Origin: Pocillopora verrucosa
Taxonomy: Eukaryota; Cnidaria; Anthozoa; Scleractinia; Pocilloporidae
Length of the DNA stretch: 64,000 nt
Reading direction: 5' to 3'
Assembly: GCF_036669915.1 (NCBI RefSeq)
Contig: NC_089315.1
Span: forward strand, 23,007,936 to 23,071,935
This document shows positions 44,989 through 55,600 of this stretch, piece by piece; positions within the stretch are counted from its first letter, which is position 1; each line of letters starts with the position of its first letter. The notes below the pieces were generated by a model. The model was not told the origin of the DNA, searched no databases, and worked only from the letters and a program-made list of their open reading frames with translations. The translations under genes and the position numbers were made by a program.

Positions 44989-45953
44989 ATTCGTCAGAAT
45001 TCGGAGGTTGCAGGTTATATCTGATATGACTGAAGTGCTTAAGGATCCATCAATTATGGCAGCTCAACTAAAAGTCAAAATTGTTAATGCACATGGCCAA
45101 GAAGAAGCCGGAGCAGATGAAAATGAAGTTTTCAGGGACGCACTGTCTGCGTTTTAGACAGCATTTGAGAATTCCTGCACAGTTGGAGAAGATGAACGAA
45201 TACCAGTCATATGACATGACTTTCAAGCTCCAGAGTGGGAGGCCACAGCTAGACTCCTTGTTAAGGAATTTGAGCAACTCAACTTTTTTCCTATTAAGTT
45301 AAATAGGGTATTCCTGATTGCTACACTTTTTGGGGAAACCGAGGTGACACAGCAGGAGCTACTCGTTTCTTTCTTAGCCTATTTGTCAAAGGATGAAAGG
45401 GCTTTGGTTGTGCATGCTTTAAACGGTAGTTTGGAAGATGAACATAGTGACGAGTGGCTTGATTTCTTAGATAGATTTGGATGTAAGCGAATTCCAAAGC
45501 CTGAGCAGTGCAGGGATACAATTTCAGAAATCGCTCACAAGGAGCAAATACAAGCTTGTCAATACATTATTGATTGCTGACATGAACCATTACGTAGTTT
45601 GAAGACAGCTACCCTTAACATCACGGAACTTGTAGATTTATTAAATAGAGCCATTCAAACCAAAAAAGGCGATCGATCTCCTCGAAGTTATCCCACAGCC
45701 GCAAAATAATGCCCAAAGAGATGCCATATCCTATTTTAAACGTTACCTGAGAGGTCTAGATAATGAAAGATTAAAAAAAGTTTTGCGGTTTCTGAAAGGA
45801 GCTAACACCATATGTGTGGACAAAATTAAGATTACTTTCACTCGTCTAGATGGCTTTGAGAGGCGTCCCATTGCTCATACGTGTGCACCATCATTAAAGT
45901 TGCCCTCACCATACCAAAGAGAGATAAGAAATGAACAGCATCATCGACTGTGA
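44989..45953 (+). pseudogene. Decayed HECT-domain (G2E3-like) ubiquitin-ligase pseudogene
   Basis: One frame reads the HECT-like C-terminal half found in G2/M-phase-specific E3 ligase-like repeat families of fish and invertebrates: VRIRRLQVISDMTEVLKDPS, WEATARLLVKEFEQLNFFP, VSFLAYLSKDERALVVHALN, DEWLDFLDRFGCKRIPKP, HKEQIQACQYIIDC. In-frame stops occur at 45155-45157 (TAG), 45212-45214 (TGA) and 45578-45580 (TGA), two of them where Trp (TGG) is expected. A frameshift near 45660 is needed to continue with DAISYFKRYLRGLDNERLKK, KKVLRFLKGANT and RRPIAHTCAPSLKLPSPYQ, the end of the HECT domain with the HTC catalytic-Cys-like motif. The upstream part is not identifiable. It is broken and probably repeat-borne. 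Confidence 0.75.
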
Positions 45954-46834
45954 ATTTTGGGAAATGAACATTTCTTAAAATTACTCTTTACCTATACTTC
46001 TAGTTCGCAGTTAGTTGTTCCAGTTTAAAAAAAATCTTATGTTTGGTCCTAGTAGGACATTCGTACTTTAATGACACTGCTTTTCAGATTCCCTTTCTCG
46101 TTCAAACTATATTTAACAATGAACATATTATTAATCAAAAAAATTGTTCCTTAACGGCAACGTTATGGTATTTGCAAGGTGAGACCACAGGGGAAATTTA
46201 TGTGCTCAAGAAATTATTTTGAATTGCATGAGTTGTGTTAATGGCTTTATATTCATACGGTATATTGCTCACTTTCGGGAAATTTCAGAGTTGGCCAAAA
46301 ATAGTAGTATAAACATGATTTTCGAGCATTTATTATGTCGAACTTTCAGTGATGTAAGATCAGTTCCAGTTACAGTAATTGTTACTCAGTAATAATGTTT
46401 ATCGTAATTTCTGTAACCAGGTAAGTTTCTTACCTAAACAATCATAGTGTTTTTAGAGTACGTATTACAAATAAAGAATAGTTCATTTTTTTTCCTGAAT
46501 TGTTTCGTATTGAAGACTAAAGTGTACGCCTTATATCACTCAAACAGAATTGAAAAAAAATTTTTTTTTTTTACAAAAATTGTGCAACCATTCTGCAAAT
46601 GCACTCAGCCGAGAGTCAACCTGACCTGTTTGAGCCACTGTGTTATCGCCATTCTTCATTATAAGACAAAAGGTTAAGTATTGCTTATCACTGTGTAACT
46701 GTCCTAAAGTTGTTATTGCGGTATATAGTCTAATATTTACTGCTTCATAATATCAAATTTAATGTATCTAGCTTTTCTATTATATGTTCAACGCGTTGAT
46801 GCAAATAAATTTAGCTCCTGCATCAGTTCAATAA

Positions 46835-47672
46835 CACTAATTCCATGTTTATATGTAAAGTTCACCCCGCAACACTTGCATAAAGCAAAGCTTGAGACAC
46901 TCACAATGTATGACATTAGCATCACAAGTCGTATCCACCAATCTATGCGCCCTTTTCTAAGAGTACCCCCACCAGGCCTCAAAACGCTGGTTTGCGCGTA
47001 ATTTACCATACAGAAAACTGTTATCCTCCGATTGGAAAAAATGTTGTATAGCAGCGATATTAACGTTTTCAGTCCCATTATCTGCCCTTGTAATCCTAAG
47101 AGTTCCACCAATTTGTCGAACACAGTCGATGAAATACTGAGCAACTATAAAAGGATCATTATTTGATGGGCCCACCTCCAGCCACGTGATTCGTTTACTA
47201 TAACCATCGATACCTCCATGTATACAGAAGCCAAACGGGTTCAGTTTATTGTATCCATCTGTGTGCCAAAAATGGTTTGGCTTCTACACCGTCTGGGTCA
47301 AGAATTTTTAAGAGGTTCCTGACAGTATCTTTGTCAACACAAAGGCCGTAGACCTGTCAGAGTCTTTGAGCCATTTGTCTATGGCCAATCGTACTTCCGC
47401 AATTCTATCTTTATGCATCCACAAACCTCTTGAAGATCGCTACGATTTTTCCGTCTCCTAAGACCTCGAGACTTCAGAATCCTCTTCAATTGACGCATAC
47501 TAAGGTAAAAACCGTAGGTTAACTCGATAAGCAGCAAGATCTCTTTGTTATTCATTCTCAAATGATAATAACCGTCAATGATATCTCCAAGCTCAGCATT
47601 GCATGCCTTGTTGTAAGATAGGCAGATACGAAGGTAAAACTGCTCGACACTGTGACACATTTCCAGTAACAA
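46835..47672 (-). pseudogene. Decayed integrase-core (DDE) transposase
   Basis: Read on the minus strand: an N-terminal helix-turn-helix-like part (MNNKEILLLIELTYGFYLSM, RQLKRILKSRGLRRRK); KDTVRNLLKILDPDGVE; the catalytic core WHTDGYNK (first Asp), GGIDGYSKRITWLEVGPSNN, RADNGTEN (second Asp) and NQRFEAWW (Glu); then HCECLKLCFMQVLRGELY. The order matches a class of rve-type, integrase-like transposases common in fish and invertebrate repeats. Lesions: TGA where Arg is expected near 47360, a deletion between DGVE and WHTDGY, and stops and frame changes in the C-terminal part. It is inactive. Confidence 0.75.
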
Positions 47673-47737
47673 ATAGAATAGTCATCTTTAAGTCCTTCTA
47701 TTCATTTTCACTACGCGGGAATAAGCATGTAATTTAT

Positions 47738-48355
47738 GATCAGCGGTTGAAAAGTCGAGAAAAAGTCGAGAAAAAAGTCGAGAAAAAAGTCAAGAAAAAA
47801 GTCAAGAAAAAAGTCTAAAAGAAGTCAGGAAAAAGTCAAGAGAAAAATTCGAAAAAAAGGAAAGCGTGAGGAAAAAAAATCGAGCGCGAAAAAAAATATC
47901 GAGCGCGGCAAAAGAAAACCGAGCGCGGCAAAAAAAATCGAGTGGGGCAAAAAAAAGTCAGGCCGCCAAAAAAAGTCAAGCGCGACAAAAAAAAATCGAG
48001 CGCGACAAAAAAAGAGTCGAGTGCGAAGAAAACAAAACCACACGCGACAAAAAAAATCGAGCGCCACAAAGAAAAAAGTCGAACTTGACAAAAAAAGTCA
48101 AGCGCGACACAAAATAGTCGAGGGCGACAAAAAAAAACTCGAGCGCGACAAAAAATAATCGAGCGCAAGAAATAAAAAACCGAGCGTTACAGAGAAAAAA
48201 AGTCGAGAGCGGCAAAATAAAAAAAAGAAGGCGAGCACGACAAAAAAAATCGAGTGCGACAAAAATTGAGCGCGACAAAAAAATCGAGCGCGACAAAAAA
48301 ATCGAGCGCGTGAAAAAAAGTCGAGCCCGTGAAAAAAAAATCGCGCGCGAGTTTT
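47738..48355. repeat. (CGAGCGCGACAAAAAA)n satellite-like tract
   Basis: Starts with GAAAAAGTCGAGAAAAAAGTC units, then about 25-30 degenerate copies of CGAGCGCGACAAAAAA, 16-22 bases each. It is the right arm of an inverted repeat with 43426-43525. Long ORFs on both strands here are artefacts of composition. Confidence 0.85.
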
Positions 48356-49526
48356 GCATGGCACCAACTGTCTCCGTACACTTGCTAATTGATTCCTCTC
48401 GCTTTATAATGACAACTTCATGGATCATCATACGCTTCCCAAGTGAGAATTTTTTTTTCTGACCAAAGCTTGTCATGCGCGATGTTGATTTAAAATGTGT
48501 TGACCATAACTATGGTTTTAACGGTTATTTATCGACCTTCTTAGGTTCTTATGTGCGAATTCACACTTCGCGCTCAACGAACAATGAAACACACTGTAAA
48601 GATAGTGGGCTGTCAGTGAAATCAACCAAAACATGGAGTTTAAACTTCTATTCAACTTGGGTGACAAGTTTCCATGTAAATAGAGGCTCAATTAGGCATT
48701 AAGTTTCCCCTAAGTATCTTTAAAATGACGGTAGAGCAGATCCCAAAAATGTTATATGTTCTTTAGTACCCAACTTTTTTAGCGCTTAAGATAAAACGAA
48801 ATAGTTCTAAAACTACGTTACCCATTATATGAAACAGTATCGCTTATTTTTGCAGGTGGCCAGGTTTTTATGGTTTCCTACATTTTAGCACCTACACATC
48901 CAATTAACTCAAACTTCCTTGTTCGAGTTTTTGACTCATCGATTTAAGTGATCGATTTAAATGCAGTTTCCAAATATTTTTGTTTATTCAATAGTGAACT
49001 TTCATATTTTGACTGCTCTGTCACACAACGGTACCCGAACAGGTGAGGAGACTTTATGCTCTTGAATTAGCAAATGTAACGAATCGCTGTTATTCTTTAA
49101 GTGCTATTTTATCTATTTCCCGTTTAAAAAAACCTACTTGCTTAAAAAAAAAAATTTCTATCCATCACATACGAAGGCCGTTAATCTGGAAGCACAGTCT
49201 ACAATGAATTGGCTTCGTGTTCCTCCAGTGCTAAACTTCTGTGCACCTTTTGTCAATGTTCGTATTTTTCGAGCGTACTAAAACGGTCTTTCTCCTATTA
49301 TCTCCCCATCTCTTTTTTACTTTAATAGTAATGTTTCATCTTTCTATATATCCATTGCCTTCGTAATTTGTAATGACGTATTCGTTCCCTAAAACCCCAA
49401 CCAACCTCCTTAATTCAATTCTATTCTACATCGATCCTTACTGAAAAAATATAGAGAGTTTGGGATAGAAGACATAAGGTAAAGGGCTCACATATACATG
49501 CTTGGTAAATTGTGGAAGTATTTCTG
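48356..49526. other. No gene seen
   Basis: AT-rich sequence between the repeat island and gene D, presumably holding the gene D promoter. No clear TATA match to the gene A/B core promoter was found. Confidence 0.4.
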
Positions 49527-49608
49527 ATGAACATCAACCTCTTTGTTATTTTATTTTCTTGCCTTACCAGATTTTGTTTATTGAATATATCTCAAAAGAC
49601 CAAATTAG
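49527..49608 (+). CDS. Gene D candidate exon 1: signal peptide
   Basis: MNINLFVILFSCLTRFCLLN then ISQKTKL, ending in phase 1 with G as required by exon 2. No sequence match to A1 or B1 beyond hydrophobicity; another upstream exon could be the true start. Confidence 0.35.
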
Positions 49609-52600
49609 GTGTTTCTCCTATGTAACTGCAATTAGAGCAAAGCCTGTAAAACTATCTCCGGCATAGACTGCACGCGGTGTGATCACGTAATGGATTTTTT
49701 TTGGGAGGGGGGAGGGGGGGAAGGAGGGGCTGAATTGAACTGCTGAAAAGAAAAAGAATCTTAACTCGATGCCTCCTTCTTTTCTGTCAATGCAGAGACA
49801 ACATTTGTTCCGGGGACAATCACGTGAATCTTTTTTAATTGTGAAGTTGGAGTTGTTATCAATATTAGATGGGGGCAGAAGAAGACAAAATGGAAATTTT
49901 ATGATGTATAGAGCACCAGTAGGAAATATTAGGAAGACAGCCACTAAACTAACGCCACCCGCATAACGAACCATGTGACATTCGAAACTATGTGCTCTTC
50001 TTTTCTCACATTTCCACAATTTGAGGTTTTAAGCGCTTAATTATCCAACGCAGTTTCGAAAAGATCTTATTTTGTCATCATTGATTACTCTGCATGAACA
50101 ATTATTGACTGTAAAGCGAAAATGTCGAAATCCTTGCGATTGTATGGTGTACGATAAACGCTCGAAGTAACCTTGACAAAGACGACGTCAATAACTTAAT
50201 TTTAAAGGGCCAGGTACACTAAACATTGGATTTATGTGCCCTGGGGCTGGCAAGGTTTTTTTTTTTTTTAATTTTTAATTTTATACGAAAATCATTCTGG
50301 TTCACTCGCTAGTCACTACGACTCCATAATTTCCTTTCTGAAAGGGTATGACCTCGTTAAGGAGGCACCAGATACCAGCGGTCGCTTAAACACGTGACTC
50401 GCGATAAGACCATGTCTTTCTTCTCAGCCATTCAGCCCCCAAACACTATATATCATTGATCAGCATTCTGCAATCATTTAGTCATTGTTTCAATCTACGA
50501 GTAGCTATCAACACCAATCACAGCGATCAATTTTGCAACGTTTCTTATGATCGACAGTACATTTCTTTCTCTTTTTTCATTTTTTTGAAGGAAATGGATA
50601 CCAGACGTTTAGACAGAAACGATCATTTGGCGTCAAAGATGCGACTTGTAACTGTAAGTTACCCTCTGTGTGTAGTGCTTGTATATCATTAGTATGTGTT
50701 CTGAACAATAGATATGTCTCTTATAACTTACACCATTTTACCTCACCGTCTCTGTCTTCATTTCAGTGACCCATGGCGCTTATTTGGAGAGATATGACAG
50801 AATCGATTATAAACGTGTCAAATTTCTGTTGGCTGATCCTCGATACCCAAACCTACCGAGTTTTGCAACATGTGTTCCAACATTCGAACAGCCGTCAAAT
50901 TGGGCAGACTTCTTTGGGTCACGCATAAGAACATATTTCGTTCCGCTACAGACAGGAAACCACTATTTCTATCTTTGTACGATATTCCTTAAACTTTGTT
51001 CATCATAATGTTATACGCGATTCATGTAATTATTTTTACATCAGACTTTTCACTTTAATCCTCATTTCAACATGGCCAATTAATTCAATTGTGAGATGGA
51101 ATTCTTTCACGAGGTAGACAATAACCCATTACACTCTGCCTAGTAGAAGGAAACAATCGATTTTGGGAGGCACACTTTCAAGCCCCTTCCATGGCCCAAA
51201 ATTCTCGATTGCTCTCTCTCTTCAAATATGCTTCATTTGCAGTTCAATATGTGGGTGTTAAAATTTTGCTGTTTGATTTTTTTTTCAGCATCAGACGCCG
51301 GGAGTGAGCTCTACCTCAGCACGAATGAAAAACCAGAAACTAAGTCGTTGATAAATTACGTAAGTGGAGGATTTGCAACCTATCAGTATGAGTACGACAG
51401 GTGAGACCATGAGCACAAATGCAGTTTCAGAGTGTTATATTTATCTCTGTTGCAGTAACGCAAATCTCACAATAATGTAACATAGTTTCCTACAAGTTCA
51501 TCTCGTATTGATAGAGTCGGGTTTTGCCATGTGCATATACAGAACGCAATTGGTTTTGCTTCGATAATTAACAAAACTGTTGCATGGATATTGCCAAATT
51601 ATTTCCCCTCTCAATATATGATACGTTAACCGCGTGCATGTTAAGATAAAAATGTCGTCCTGATAACGGGTATCAAAACGGCGTTTGCGCTTTTAATTTT
51701 TATTAGCAGAAGTGTGATTAGTATAACTGAACAGAAAATTGAACCATCACTTCGAATGAAAGTTATTTGTCTCTCTTGTAAGAATTTGCATCTCTTCTGT
51801 GGTTGTGTCATTACACAAATGAAAATAACTTCAAAATAGAATTGCAGTTTTCTCCTATTAAAAGAGTCGCTTGCTAATTCGCAGTTCTCATCTGTGGAAT
51901 ACCTCTGGCTCTCAAAGTTAAGATTCATATTCCGTCATGGCCTCTTAATATTCCCTATTACTTTAATACAGGCACGTGGTATAACCTTGCTGGTCGTTTA
52001 TGTCAATTTTTTTTTTTGAACGCAGCATCCACTACATCCGCACTTCAGCGTAATGATGTTTTTCCTTTTTGCGCTCTTAGGTTTACAAATCAAAAATCTC
52101 TACCTGTTTACATGAAGAAAGGTAAATTTTACTACATGGAGGCAGTGATGAAAGATGACCACCAGAAAGATCACCTGGAGGCTGCTGTTAAGACACCAGA
52201 CGGACAATTTTACAAAGTTATACCCTCAAAATTCTTGTGGACAACTTTGCCACTACCGCCTGGTTGGTATATTTTCAAATAAATTTTGATAGCTGTATTT
52301 TATCAGTGGCTGGTAAGTGTACCAAAATCTAAAAAGAGCTACTTCGGCATTTTTCGTCACTTAAATGATTTTTGTAAAGAGCCATCACTAAACACTTTCA
52401 CCAACAATATTTGAAATAACAAGACCCTAGGCAAATATTCAAACAGTTCATCACTTTAGTTATTTCCTTATTTTCTACGTATGGTGTAATATAAAGAACA
52501 GGAGCGATTAAAGTATTATCACCCATCATTATTATTTATCAGAGAAAAACTCAACCTATCAAGTAACGTTGCTCAAAGTTGCTGCAAGAGCTGGTGCAAG

Positions 52601-55600
52601 AGCTGGTTTGGCATTTGGAGCTCATTGGGGAAAGAGGAGTGGGGCGAAAGCAGGAGCTAAAGCAGGTGCCTTGGCCGGAATAGAGGTAGGAGCATCCGCC
52701 GGAGCTCGTGTAGGAGAAAAAGCTGCCCTACAAGTGATCACAAAAACAATCGAGGATGGACTCAATAACGTCTATGGACAGAACTCGCACCGATTTAAAA
52801 TTGTTGTAGAGAATGGGAACGTGGTTTCCGTTACTAATCCAACTTCAGGAGGCACTCCTGGAAGTGGGGGATCAGGTGCTGCTGGAGGAACAGGGGGCGC
52901 AGCTGGCGTAGGAGGCAGAGGTGGCACAGGAGGCACAGGAGGAGCAGAGGGCGAGGGCGGTATAGGGTTCGGAGGTACAGGAGGCGCAATGGGGTCGCAA
53001 GCCGCAAAGGGCGAAGCGTATGGAGGGGGAGCAGCAGCATCGATGGCTGTAAAAGGAGGAAGTGGCTCGTCACTTACTGTAGGGGTGAACGGAGGTGGCC
53101 AAGGACAAGTCAGTGCTGGAAGAAGTGAGAGCGCATCAGGACAAGCAGGAAATGGAGCATCAGTTTCTGCTAAAGGTTCACAAGTGACTTCCGGTGAGGG
53201 AGTAGATACTTCTCCTGTTTCTAGTAGCAACAAAGCTAGCTCTCAACCAGATGAATTTTTGGGGTTCCAGGAGGCGTCATATATGTTAAAACCTGGAGAA
53301 GACGCACAAGCAATAGCAAGACTGCTTGTGTGGAAACAAGGGGCTGCAAGCAAACGTAAGTGGATGTCTTAGCTCAGAAAACTCGTAACATTAACACAGC
53401 TATTATTTGAAAATTGTTAATGAGGTGGTATCAACTCTCTGGAAGACCCTTTTTGATTTTCCTAATCCATCTGAAGTCTCAGCTTAAGAATGTTTTGAGC
53501 GAACGCGATCTCAGAACATAGATTCCCTATGATAATTTTTGTTTCCGTGTCAATTTCCTACCAGACCGGGTCCGGTGTAAAAGTGAGAACTAGACGTTTA
53601 GAGGGCTATATTTAACAATAGTAGATTGTACATGAAGTTTCACTAAATTAATTTTTGCATTTTACATGTTTCAGTTGTTCAAGATGGACTTTACACGGTC
53701 CACTCCTGGGATATACCATACCCACAAGAAAATGGCAGCCTTAACTTCTGTTGGCGTTCTTACAATGGAAAAATGGCTCTTAGACCATTCTGTCAAGTGT
53801 TCTCCGTGCGAATTCCTGCATTGCATCAAAAGGTTGAAGCGGGGAAAGAAACCGCTTCGTTTGAATCAGTTTGCCTTCCAGGTTATTTCTTGAGGCAAAA
53901 AAACTATAATTTTATTTTGCAAAAACGTGATGGATCAGAATTGTTTGGTGAGTAACATTGACGCCCACATTTCTTAAGATCTTTAAGTCAATTTTCCTTT
54001 TTGATAGTACAATCTTTTTTTGCCGCGATTTGAACTACTTCACCGAGCAGATTAATTGAACTATTCTCATCGTAGTTAAGTTTTTGTCTAACGTATTTTG
54101 CTGGTTAAAGTTTTATTTGTCTTTTTGTTGGTAAAGAAACGACCTTAGCCTCAACTGAGCACATCAGAGTGTAATTATGAACAATAACATAAACGTGATT
54201 GTTAAAGTGCGTATAACTTATTCTTCCTCAACAGATAAAGAGAGTTCTTTCTACTTAGTTAGAGTGATGAAGTTTAGTCGGAATCTCCTGCTGAAATCAA
54301 TGCACAAGGATTGGTATATTTGCCAAAGTAGAGATCGGCAACGTGATCACATCACACCTTTGGAGCTGGACTTTTATAATGGTGATCCCGACGTCCTCGA
54401 GAGGTGTACATTTTCATTTTGGCCAGTTCCACCATACGAAAACAAGCAAAAGAACTGTCGGAACGTTATTGGACCGGAGAAACCATTAACCATCGTAGGA
54501 CAACCACAACCCCATCCTGCTCATTTGGTTTCAGAGACCAGCGCCCAACCACTCCAACCCTCCTGCATCCCCTTGTGTTCGTCTGGAGGGTTAACACCGG
54601 CGGCACCGGCAATGTTTCAAGGATCAACCATAAATGGTCCTTCGGAGCCTTCTGTCGCAAGTGGAAAAAGTAAATACATGTTTAGTCTGTCATTGCTCTT
54701 TCATGGTACATGTTAATGCATGATTCTTTCTGAATTTGCAGACACCATTTTAATCCTGGTCAAATTTCAGACTCAAGGTATAGGAATTAGTCAGACTTAA
54801 CAAACACAGACCATTGAGTCAATTAGTTTGAAACGATCACGAACTAAACAATTATTATGTCAACAAATGTCTTCGAGTATTCTCCATCACAATCCATAAA
54901 TTATTATTCATTGAAATGCCTTCCAATGATTAACATGTAAAGCTTTCCAATCAATTTAACACTTACTGTTTCCCATTTCGATCCCTCTTTTTTCAGGGAT
55001 GTGCGTTGCATTAAACTTCATAAACAACTTTGGACCTTCATTTAAGCTCCTGTCCTCTCTTAAACATGAAGCGTACCTTGTCACTGGATCAGGATTTAAG
55101 CTTAAACTCATTATAGAACGACCTGAGCTACATAGCCATGTTGCATTCAGCGCTGAGGATCCGACTGGAAAAAGCAAGTTACTTTTGAATGAAGAAACAA
55201 GCATATCAGAATCACCTGTCCCTGGTTGTCCTGTGTTTAAGGATATTTCAGTCACCAGGCAAGGTACGACGCATTAATTATCCTGAGGCATGTATTAAGC
55301 GGTATACCCCTTTCGATTTATCATTCGTCCAGGAAAACATAACAATGTGATGTGTATACAAAATTAAACACTTTTCCTGTGTCAATAGAGCAGGATAATC
55401 AACTTGCATTAAAATTTATTTAGTTTGGTTACCTTTTGAGCCTCACTTTATCAGAAACCATTAGAGAATTCAAGCATTCTGGCTTGCTGGTATGTCGAAA
55501 GAAATTCCCCGCGGTTGAAAATTCATTGCAGCCATATTTCAGTTTCCCTTTAAGTCTCTCTTCCTAGCCAATCAGCTATAGATTTTCGTGGACAATCTTT

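Noticed and set aside
47825..48476. Several long Phe/Arg-rich ORFs on both strands
   Set aside because: All follow from the CGAGCGCGACAAAAA repeat composition.
49766..49974. Minus-strand ORF starting MVRYAGGVSLVAVFLIFP with a signal-like stretch and CPRNKCCLC, possibly a first exon
   Set aside because: No partner exon was found downstream on the minus strand, and it overlaps the start of gene D. A chance hydrophobic ORF is more likely.
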